From Thermoguttaceae bacterium (GTDB taxonomy: Bacteria > Planctomycetota > Planctomycetia > Pirellulales > Thermoguttaceae), in the NCBI GenBank assembly GCA_017939795.1, contig JAGBAA010000067.1:1-38418 (forward strand): 38,418 nucleotides of DNA, written 5' to 3'. Positions 32,267-38,418 of the stretch are shown piece after piece. The notes beneath the pieces were generated by a model. It was not told the DNA's origin, ran no database searches, and saw only the letters and a list, made by a program, of their open reading frames with translations. The position numbers were made by a program, and so were the translations under genes. The number at the start of each line of letters is the position of its first letter. Position 1 is the stretch's first letter.

Positions 32267-34843
32267 ATGTCCGTAATCCTTGAACGTTCCTTTTGGCTCA
32301 TTTTGGTTTTGGCGCTGATCCCGCTCTGGCTCCATTGGAGAAAAGGGCTGACCCGGCAGTCGAAACTCCGTGCATTTTCGATACTGACGCTTCGCTGCGC
32401 CTGGTTCATTCTGCTCGTTCTGGCACTCATCGGCCCCGTGGTGACGTGGAAGAATTTCTCGAAATTCGTCGTCTGTGCCGTCGACCTGAGCAGCAGCGTC
32501 ACGGAAGGAAACATTTCGGAACAGCTCCCCGATGCTGAAAAAGTTTCGGACGGCGATCAGTGCATCGTTCTGCCTTTCGCAGAACATCCGGGCAGGCTCC
32601 GGAGTCTCGAAACGGCTTTTTTCGACTCGAATTTCGCCTGCGGGAGTTCGGCACTGACGAATCTTTCCTCCGCATTGGGAGCAGCTGCAGCCCTGGCTCC
32701 GGAAGATTTCGTGCCGGAAGTGATCCTCTACACAGACGGCATCTCAAATCTTGGGCCAGTCCCGCAGAGTGCCGGTGAAGCCGTTCCGGTCCATTTCGTC
32801 CAGCTTCCCTCGCCGTTTGCGGCGGACTCTGACCTCCCCGAAACGTGGATCGAACGTTTTTCGGCTCCGGTCTCGGCCTACGAAGGGGAAGTGGCGGGGA
32901 TGGATCTTTTCGTCCACGCGACGCATGCGCTGGGCGAGTTGAAGATCGACCTCTACCGAAACGGAGAGCTGGCCGAATCGCAGATGCTCGTTTTTGAAAA
33001 ACCGGGAGTCCGCGGCGTCCGTTTTCAGGTCTCCGTCACTCCAAAATCCGATGAAAAAAGTCCTCTGACAGAATGGAAAGCCGTGATCCACCCGGCAAAA
33101 GAATTCGATTCCAGCCCGGCGAACAATGAGATCGCGGCCGTGACGCGTATCGTGCCGCATGAAAAGATCCTCTTAGTCGAGCGCTCCGAAAATCTCGGTG
33201 AGCTTCTGCGAGGAGTACTGAAGAAAGAGTTCATCGAAGTGGAAACGTGCCTCCCGGAAGAAATGCCGGCGTCTGCCGATGCACTCCGGGCATACGGCCT
33301 GGTGATCCTCTCAAACATCCCGGCTCCGCGTATTCCGGAAGAAGCGCTCACGGCCCTGGAGACCTACGTCTCCGTTCACGGCGGCGGTCTGCTCGTCACG
33401 GGAGGCGACCAGGCGTTTACGTCCGGCGGATATCGCGGAACTCCAATGGAAAAACTCCTTCCGGTCTTCTGTCTGGAAAACAAAGACCGCCCGCGTGAAG
33501 GTCTGGCTCTTGCTCTGGTCGTGGACCGTTCCGGATCGATGCAGGGAGAGGCGATCGCACTGGCGCGGGAAGCCGTGAAGGGAGCCATGGATGTTCTGGG
33601 CGAGCAGGATCAGGCGGGCGTACACATTTACGCGGACACGAGCGGCTGGGTCGTTCCGTTCTGGAAAATGACGAAACAGAATAAAGAAAGCGCATTCCGC
33701 GCCATTGACCAGATCACGGCCATCAGCGGGACGAACATGAATCTCGCTCTGGAAAAGGCGGCGCGTGCACTCGCGGAAGTCTCGGCAGAACGCAAACACA
33801 TCATCGTCATGACAGACGGGATCTCCATTCCCGCAGACTTCATGGCGACGGCCCGGAAGATCCATGATGCCGGGATCACGCTCTCCACCATCGCGCTTGG
33901 AGCGGAAGCAGAACCAAATCTGCTTTCAGACATCGCGCAGGTCGGAGAAGGAAACGCCTACGTTTGCATCGACCCGGCTTCCATGCCGGAGATCTTTGCC
34001 GTGGAGACGGCCTCAGCCGCCAAGATCGGTGTCGTGGAAGGACGGACGCCGGTAAAGCAGATCTCATCGATCCCCGGATTCCTGAACTTCGACTTCACGA
34101 AGATCCCGCCGCTTCTCGGATATGTCCAGACGGCAGCAAAACCGGAATCCCGCGTCATTTTCGCCTCGGAATCCAAAGACAAAACGCAGGCTGGCGATCC
34201 GATCCTGGCGTGGTGGAAAAGCGGCCGCGGAAAAGTCGTCGCCTTCACTTCCGACATGGAATCGCCGCAGTGGCTCCAAACCTGGCGAGGCGGCTGGCCC
34301 GACTTTGACCGATTCTGGGGGAGGCTCGTCGCGCACACGATCCGGAAAAACGAAACGAACGATTTCCGTATCCAAACAGCATTTCGGGGAGCCTGGCTAT
34401 CCGTTTCCCTCACGCTTCCGAACGGCCAGACGCTGGAAGGAACTCCCCAGCTGACGATCGACGGCAGTTCCCCTGTTCCGCTTTTACCAGTCGCTCCGGG
34501 AGTCTACGGCACGCGGACGAAGATCGTTCCAGGACGCAAATACGATCTGCTTCTGACGGCATCCGTCAACGGACAGACGCAGACATGGGCCGCAACGACC
34601 GTGCAGACCTTCACGGACGAATTCCTTCCGGCTCCGCGATTCGACATGACGGATCATCTTAAGGCGATCGCTGAGGAAACGGGAGGTTCTCTCGATCCGG
34701 ATCCGTCATCCGTTTTCCCAGCAGAAAAGGACCCGGAGAACGCCCGATTTGTGCTTCAGACGCTTCCAGTCTGGCGTTTCTTCCTGCTTCTGGCGATCCT
34801 GCTGTGGGCGGCAGAACTTGGACTGCGGCGAGCAAAAAGCTGA
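32267..34843 (+). CDS. Membrane protein with two VWA-type domains and a central amidotransferase-like domain
   Basis: 858 aa from ATG 32267; a TTG at 32198 could add 23 residues, and neither has a clear ribosome site. Two N-terminal helices (8-23 and 44-60) are followed by a first, degenerate VWA-like domain (DLSSS at 73-77), a beta domain, a Rossmann-like domain about 299-400 (ILLVERSEN, GGGLLVTGGDQAF), a second VWA domain with intact MIDAS DRSGS at 420-424 and IIVMTDGIS near 512, and a final transmembrane helix (FFLLLAILLWAAELGL) before a basic tail. This matches planctomycete VWA/putative glutamine-amidotransferase membrane proteins; the GATase-like part shows no obvious nucleophile Cys. 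The function is unknown; a protein-binding or assembly role is likely. Confidence 0.8.
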   Translation: MSVILERSFWLILVLALIPLWLHWRKGLTRQSKLRAFSILTLRCAWFILLVLALIGPVVTWKNFSKFVVCAVDLSSSVTEGNISEQLPDAEKVSDGDQCIVLPFAEHPGRLRSLETAFFDSNFACGSSALTNLSSALGAAAALAPEDFVPEVILYTDGISNLGPVPQSAGEAVPVHFVQLPSPFAADSDLPETWIERFSAPVSAYEGEVAGMDLFVHATHALGELKIDLYRNGELAESQMLVFEKPGVRGVRFQVSVTPKSDEKSPLTEWKAVIHPAKEFDSSPANNEIAAVTRIVPHEKILLVERSENLGELLRGVLKKEFIEVETCLPEEMPASADALRAYGLVILSNIPAPRIPEEALTALETYVSVHGGGLLVTGGDQAFTSGGYRGTPMEKLLPVFCLENKDRPREGLALALVVDRSGSMQGEAIALAREAVKGAMDVLGEQDQAGVHIYADTSGWVVPFWKMTKQNKESAFRAIDQITAISGTNMNLALEKAARALAEVSAERKHIIVMTDGISIPADFMATARKIHDAGITLSTIALGAEAEPNLLSDIAQVGEGNAYVCIDPASMPEIFAVETASAAKIGVVEGRTPVKQISSIPGFLNFDFTKIPPLLGYVQTAAKPESRVIFASESKDKTQAGDPILAWWKSGRGKVVAFTSDMESPQWLQTWRGGWPDFDRFWGRLVAHTIRKNETNDFRIQTAFRGAWLSVSLTLPNGQTLEGTPQLTIDGSSPVPLLPVAPGVYGTRTKIVPGRKYDLLLTASVNGQTQTWAATTVQTFTDEFLPAPRFDMTDHLKAIAEETGGSLDPDPSSVFPAEKDPENARFVLQTLPVWRFFLLLAILLWAAELGLRRAKS

Positions 34844-34899
34844 TTTGGTCCCACAAAAAATGACGTCTTTTTCGAAATAGCGTCCTGAATGAAATCAGG

Positions 34900-34937
34900 C
34901 CCCTGTGTTCCTCAAGAGCTCAGGGGCTTTAGTTTTC
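34900..34937 (+). terminator. Terminator of the VWA gene
   Basis: GCCCCTG (34900-34906) pairs with CAGGGGC (34922-34928), followed by TTTAGTTTT. It is convergent with the ABC permease gene, which ends at 34936. Confidence 0.75.
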
Positions 34938-36045
34938 ATCGCTGACGTGAAAAGGAAACATACGCCAGACAAAAAGCCGTCAGCGCGATGGAAAGCAGAA
35001 AGAAAAAAACGTGACTCAGCTCCCAGAAACCAACACCTTCCAGGAAGATCCGCGGCAGTGCCTCGATACCATGGCGCAGCGGATTAGCGAGCATGGCGGT
35101 CTGAAACCCATCGGGCATCGATTCCAGCGGAGTCCCCATTCCGGAAAGCATGGAGAACGGCACGATAACGAGAAATATCCCGATGAGCGACTGCTGGAGA
35201 TTCCGCGTCAAACTGGAAATGAACAGTCCGATCGAAATGGAAGCCGAGAGAAACGTCCCAAGCAGAGCCGCGAGCAGAAACCAGGACCCCTGAAACGGCA
35301 CCTGAAACCAGAAAAGCGTAAAGGTGAGGCAGATCGTGATCGGTCCCATCGCGATACAGAGCGTCGCGAGTCCCTTAACGAAAAGCAGCTCCCACGTACC
35401 GAACGGCGTCATCCGCAGCTGCTCAAAGGTCCCTTCTTCCCGTTCCCGTGCAATGGAAAGCGCACTGATCATCAGAACATCGATCAGCGTGATGAGCACC
35501 AGAAGCGTCGGCACCATAAAGTACTGCATATTGAAATTCGGATTATGCCAGCCTCGGGTCTCAACACGAAAACTCCCCAAATCTACGCTTCTGGACGTCA
35601 GATCTGATGCATAGTCCCGCAAGATCTCCGCCGCGTACGCCAACGCCATGCCCGCACTGCTCGCGTTCCGTCCATCGACCAGGACTTGCACTTTCGGTTC
35701 CGAATGTCCGGCCGCCGACCGGGCGAACTCCGGAGGGATGACGACCGCAAGCTGGATCTTTCGATCCTCCATCCGAGACTTCAAATCAGCTTCCGATTCC
35801 AGATCCGGCTGCATCGTAAAGGTTGGGGAACCGGCGAAGCGTGATTTTATTTCACGCGACTCCGCAGTCTGCGAGCGATCCAGAACGGCACAATCCACCT
35901 CTTTCAGATCCAGCGTCACGGCATACCCGAGCAGCGCAAGCTGAATGATGGGAGGAACGAAAAGCGAGGTACGCATTTTCGGACTCTTCACGAGCTGCAG
36001 AAGCTCTTTTCTCAGGAGTGCCGCAAGACGGTACAGAACATTCAT
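34936..36045 (-). CDS. ABC-2 type transporter permease
   Basis: 369 aa from ATG 36045, chosen because GAGGAAGGA precedes it and MNVLYRLAALLRKELLQLVKSP is the usual start of YhhJ-type permeases. One N-terminal helix near 33-50, a large extracytoplasmic domain to about 175, then five helices (MQYFMVPTLLVLITLIDVLM, GLATLCIAMGPITICLTF and others). SIAREREEGTFEQLRMTPF is the conserved ABC-2 cytoplasmic loop. It would pair with an ABC ATPase and often a membrane-fusion protein for export of drugs or envelope molecules, but no ATPase gene is in the window. proC lies upstream on the same strand with 114 bases between. Confidence 0.85.
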   Translation of the reverse strand: MNVLYRLAALLRKELLQLVKSPKMRTSLFVPPIIQLALLGYAVTLDLKEVDCAVLDRSQTAESREIKSRFAGSPTFTMQPDLESEADLKSRMEDRKIQLAVVIPPEFARSAAGHSEPKVQVLVDGRNASSAGMALAYAAEILRDYASDLTSRSVDLGSFRVETRGWHNPNFNMQYFMVPTLLVLITLIDVLMISALSIAREREEGTFEQLRMTPFGTWELLFVKGLATLCIAMGPITICLTFTLFWFQVPFQGSWFLLAALLGTFLSASISIGLFISSLTRNLQQSLIGIFLVIVPFSMLSGMGTPLESMPDGFQTAMLANPLRHGIEALPRIFLEGVGFWELSHVFFFLLSIALTAFCLAYVSFSRQR

Positions 36046-36085
36046 TGACAGGATCCTTCCTCTCTGCATTTGGGCGACGAGATCT

Positions 36086-36144
36086 GCACACGATCCACGT
36101 CAGCGCACGCCATGCACCAGCACACGATCCGAGCCAACACACGA
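36086..36144. repeat. CACACGA direct repeats upstream of the permease gene
   Basis: GCACACGATCC occurs at 36086-36096 and 36120-36130, and a third CACACGA at 36138-36144. They lie in the gap between proC and the permease and could be operator sites; no regulator is identified. Confidence 0.5.
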
Positions 36145-36159
36145 CGTTTCCATTTCAGC

Positions 36160-36975
36160 TCATTTTCTCCCCAGTTCCGCCGATCTTTCCGCGGCAGCTT
36201 TCACCGCCTCATACATCGCCGCGCGGACACCATGAGCCTCCAATTCACGCATTCCCGCAATGGTCGTACCGGCAGGAGAAGTGACGCGGTCTTTCAGCAC
36301 GCCGGGATGCTCACGAGTTTCGAGCACCATATCCGCAGCTCCGCGAACGGTCTGCGCAGCGAGAGTCGTGGCGACATCGCGCGGCAGTCCCATCATGACC
36401 CCCGCATCAGAAAGTGCTTCGATCACGAGGTAAATATACGCCGGTCCAGAACCGGAAAGTCCCGTGACGGCATCCATCACGTGCTCGCCCACATGGAAAC
36501 AGCGTCCGACGCTCTTCAGAAGAGCACAGGTGATCTCAAAATCTTCATTCGTGACCGTTTCCGACTGACAGAATGCGATCGCCCCCTGCCCAACGAGACA
36601 CGGAGTGTTCGGCATAACGCGCACCAGATGCGTTTCCTCTCCCAGCCCGGCTTCCAGTTTCTCGAGGGTGATCCCCGCACAAATGGAGATGATCAGGTGA
36701 TCTTTCCGCACGCATTCTGCGATCTCTTCCATCACATCCGGGAGGACCTGCGGTTTGACGGCCAAAAGGATAACGTCGCAGGAATCCATCACGTCCATGT
36801 TGCTCTCCGTGACCTCGATCCCGGTCGCGGAATGAAACCGTTCCCGGCTTGCTTCAAACGCATCCGAGGCCAGCATATTTTCGACCGGCACTCCCGCTTT
36901 GGTCAAAAATCCCTTCGCAAGAGCCGTCGCCATCTGTCCCGCACCAATAAAACCGATCCTTTTCGTGATCTGCAT
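36160..36975 (-). CDS. proC: Pyrroline-5-carboxylate reductase
   Basis: 271 aa from ATG 36975; GAGG lies 6 bases upstream, while the in-frame ATG at 36981 abuts it. The enzyme makes proline from pyrroline-5-carboxylate with NAD(P)H. The nucleotide-binding GFIGAGQMATALAKG starts near residue 7, VKPQVL is near 73, VRVMPNTPCLVGQGA near 117, and the signature GLSGSGPAYIYLVIEALSDAG followed by QTVRGAADMV and KDRVTSPAGTTIAGM is complete. It is transcribed from the promoter at 37074-37101. Confidence 0.96.
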   Translation of the reverse strand: MQITKRIGFIGAGQMATALAKGFLTKAGVPVENMLASDAFEASRERFHSATGIEVTESNMDVMDSCDVILLAVKPQVLPDVMEEIAECVRKDHLIISICAGITLEKLEAGLGEETHLVRVMPNTPCLVGQGAIAFCQSETVTNEDFEITCALLKSVGRCFHVGEHVMDAVTGLSGSGPAYIYLVIEALSDAGVMMGLPRDVATTLAAQTVRGAADMVLETREHPGVLKDRVTSPAGTTIAGMRELEAHGVRAAMYEAVKAAAERSAELGRK

Positions 36976-37073
36976 GATCATCCTCGCAAAATCTTCTCAA
37001 AAAATTTCCCGGGATCCTCAAAGAAAAAGACTCTGAAACACCCCAAGGGAATGTATCCCAAATATCCTCTCAC

Positions 37074-37101
37074 ATTCTACCTGAAACCCTCAAAAATTCA
37101 A
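37074..37101 (-). promoter_or_regulatory. proC promoter
   Basis: On the minus strand TTGAAT (37101-37096), 16-base spacer, TAGAAT (37079-37074). A G7 run (37113-37107) lies five bases upstream of the -35. Leader of about 90 nt. Confidence 0.7.
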
Positions 37102-37290
37102 GCACGCCCCCCCGAAAATCCCGGAAATTTTGAAATTTCTGAAGAAATTGTTGGAAAATTTCAGGAATTTTGAGGAAATTTTGCAAAAATCGCATTTCAG
37201 GCCTTGACGAAATCGGGAAAATATGCAAAGATAGAGATTATTGGAAGGCAATCTTTTCCAAAGCAGTCAATTCCGCCTCTTCCAACTCGA

Positions 37291-37355
37291 AAATACACAC
37301 CAGACATCCGGAGGATCTCCTTTGGATGCCCGGGGGTGTGTGTGTTTGTATTTTT
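37291..37355 (+). promoter_or_regulatory. Structured greA leader, attenuator-like
   Basis: Nested pairing: ACACACC (37295-37301) with GGTGTGT (37335-37341); CATCC (37305-37309) with GGATG (37324-37328); GGAG (37310-37313) with CTCC (37317-37320). The GTGTGTGT tract lets the outer stem slide toward AAATAC/GTATTT, and T5 follows at 37351-37355. It ends about 80 bases before greA. Confidence 0.5.
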
Positions 37356-37437
37356 GTGGATACAGACGGCAGAAACAACTACCGGTCAAAAGATCGTCTT
37401 GCTTTTTTGCTGAAATCATTTGGAGAATGGAGAAATC

Positions 37438-37917
37438 ATGTCATCAGATATTTTTATGACTCAAAAGGGCTACGACAAACTGCGTGCGGAAGTTCAGCAC
37501 ATGGAATTTGTTGAAATGCCGGTCATTCTGGAGCGGATCGCGACGGCCCGCGCAGAAGGCGATTTGAGCGAAAACGCCGAATATCACGGAGCTCGCGAAT
37601 CTCAGGGACTGCTTCAGGCCAAGATCAACGAACTGAAGTACAAATTGAGCATGGCGAAGATCGTCGATATGTCCACGCTGCCGAAGGATGAAGTCTGCTT
37701 CGGCTGTACGGTGCGCATTCTCGATTTGGATTACGATGAAGAAGAAGTCTACACTCTGGTCGGTGCCGGAGAAGAAGACTCCACCGTCGGACGTATCCTC
37801 GTCTCCAGCCCGCTGGCGAAAGGACTCCTCGGCAAAAAAGTCGATGATGAGGTCGAGATCGAAGTTCCGGCCGGCACGCTGCGGTTTAAGATCCTGGACA
37901 TTTCTTTCGAAGAGTAG
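37438..37917 (+). CDS. greA: Transcription elongation factor GreA
   Basis: 159 aa from ATG 37438; GGAG is 5 bases upstream, and an in-frame TTG at 37420 is less likely. GreA enters the RNA polymerase secondary channel and stimulates cleavage of backtracked RNA. The N-terminal coiled coil ends with the acidic tip ARAEGDLSENAEYHGARE, where D42 and E45 correspond to the catalytic acids. The C-terminal FKBP-like domain has TVGRILVSSPLAKGLLGKKVDDEVEIEVPAG. Length is normal. A small membrane protein gene follows after 17 bases, probably co-transcribed, and a structured leader precedes it. Confidence 0.96.
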   Translation: MSSDIFMTQKGYDKLRAEVQHMEFVEMPVILERIATARAEGDLSENAEYHGARESQGLLQAKINELKYKLSMAKIVDMSTLPKDEVCFGCTVRILDLDYDEEEVYTLVGAGEEDSTVGRILVSSPLAKGLLGKKVDDEVEIEVPAGTLRFKILDISFEE

Positions 37918-37934
37918 GAAAAAGGGAGGGAAAA

Positions 37935-38159
37935 ATGAGATCCTGGTACTCCATTCTGAAAAATGCTGCCTTTTCGGCTGCCGTTTTCTGTGCGACGTCA
38001 CCGCTTTTCCTCATGGCTCAGCAGGCTGAGGAGAAAACGGAAGCGAAAGCTTCGCCGTGGGTCATGTCCTACATCATGTTCACGCTTACGCTCTGCCTGG
38101 GCATCGCGGTCCTGAGCATCCCGACGAAACGGCGCGACAAACCGCGTATGGACGACTAA
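37935..38159 (+). CDS. Small membrane protein, unknown
   Basis: 74 aa. GGGAGG lies 6 bases before the ATG. It has an N-terminal signal-like segment (AAFSAAVFCATSPLFLMAQ, possible cleavage after AQQA), a second helix (VMSYIMFTLTLCLGIAVLSI) and a basic tail (PTKRRDKPRMDD). No family recognised. Adjacent to greA, ended by the terminator at 38193. Confidence 0.7.
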   Translation: MRSWYSILKNAAFSAAVFCATSPLFLMAQQAEEKTEAKASPWVMSYIMFTLTLCLGIAVLSIPTKRRDKPRMDD

Positions 38160-38192
38160 GTCTCTTTACGCCCAACACATTCCATACAAAAG

Positions 38193-38222
38193 AGCCGTTC
38201 TCATTGGGGGGACGGCTTTTTT
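38193..38222 (+). terminator. Terminator after greA operon
   Basis: AGCCGTTC (38193-38200) pairs with GGACGGCT (38210-38217) with one G-T pair, followed by T5 (38218-38222). Confidence 0.85.
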
Positions 38223-38278
38223 GGTGCAGACTGAAGACATAAAAAAAAGACGCGATCCTAAAAATCACGTCCTTTGGA

Positions 38279-38351
38279 TGGAGAATAGCGGGTTCGAACC
38301 GCTGACCTACTGGCTGCCAGCCAGTCGCTCTCCCAACTGAGCTAATTCCCC
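38279..38351 (-). tRNA. tRNA-Ala (anticodon GGC)
   Basis: The minus strand folds into a complete cloverleaf: acceptor GGGGAAT/ATTCTCC, D-arm GCTC/GAGC, anticodon stem ACTGG/CCAGT with loop CTGGCAG (anticodon GGC, reading GCC), T-arm AGCGG TTCGAAC CCGCT. The acceptor has the G3-U70 wobble that identifies alanine tRNAs. The discriminator is A, followed by TCC, so CCA is not encoded and must be added by the CCA-adding enzyme. Confidence 0.95.
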
Positions 38352-38418
38352 GGTTAAGATGTGAGTAAATATACCACATTTCCGGAGAATTGCAAGGGGG
38401 ACCGACCCGTTTTTTTCA

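Larger units (their letters stand above)
36976..37437. other. Divergent intergenic region proC / greA
   Basis: About 460 bases, AT-rich around 37120-37200. It contains the proC promoter, a weak plus promoter-like TTGACG (37204-37209, no good -10) and a structured greA leader (37291-37355). A short frame from 37326 with GGAGG 10 bases upstream overlaps the greA start; it is not called. Confidence 0.65.

Noticed and set aside
37326..37514. Upstream ORF overlapping the greA start
   Set aside because: It has a fair GGAGG 10 bases before ATG, but that GGAGG is inside the leader hairpin and the peptide looks random.

Overview
The window (about 53% GC by eye) looks like a chromosomal segment of a PVC-superphylum bacterium, most likely a planctomycete or a close relative such as Lentisphaerota. 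The pointers are two very large secreted beta-strand-repeat proteins ending in PEP-CTERM sorting tails, several secreted polysaccharide-active proteins, a sulfotransferase, a two-VWA membrane protein, many small lineage-specific proteins, and a mix of Shine-Dalgarno-led and SD-less genes. No phage, IS element, integrase or CRISPR array was found. The taxon is an inference from gene content.

Layout. 1-2514 (-): a heparinase II/III-like secreted lyase that runs off the left edge and ends there in a Gly-Thr repeat. 2815-4267 (-): pdxS-pdxT, PLP synthase. 4514-7631 (-): two tandem paralogues, each a secreted class-I glutamine-amidotransferase-like (BPL_N) domain fused to an NlpC/P60-like domain; the second copy has lost both predicted catalytic residues of the C-terminal domain. 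8175-14738 (+): two PEP-CTERM beta-repeat proteins, closed by a bidirectional terminator shared with a convergent manA-small lipoprotein pair (14851-16121, -). 16461-20873 (+): infA, small unknown genes, a secreted beta-propeller-like protein, a tartrate/D-malate-type dehydrogenase, a zinc-finger protein and a small membrane protein. 20964-22901 (-): deoC and a sulfotransferase. 23299-30276 (+): HerA/DUF853-type ATPase, RNase Z-like MBL hydrolase, PHP phosphoesterase, a secreted putative glycosidase and a condensation-fold acyltransferase. 30683-34843 (+): GH28-like beta-helix protein and a double-VWA membrane protein. 34936-36975 (-): orphan ABC-2 permease and proC. 37438-38159 (+): greA and a small membrane protein. 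38279-38351 (-): tRNA-Ala(GGC).

How it fits together. Housekeeping genes (PLP synthesis, IF-1, ProC, GreA, DeoC, tRNA-Ala) alternate with genes for an outward-facing, carbohydrate-oriented lifestyle (lyase, GH28-like and TIM-barrel proteins, mannose-6-phosphate isomerase, sulfotransferase, surface repeat proteins). Promoters are sigma70-like and readable by eye: TTGACT-17-TAAAAT (heparinase), TTGACT-16-TATAAT (pdxS), TTGATT-16-TATAAT (infA), TTGACA-16-TAAAAT (dehydrogenase), TTGACT-17-TATAAT (32058), TTGAAT-16-TAGAAT (proC).

Most notable: an active/degenerate paralogue pair; a near-consensus promoter whose predicted start falls on the first base of a perfect intrinsic terminator (32058-32129); a structured, terminator-like greA leader; a long promoter motif shared by two distant secreted-protein genes; a roughly 300-residue tandem duplication in the first PEP-CTERM protein; G/C homopolymer runs beside several -35 boxes; and a codon-context bias that favours GATC.
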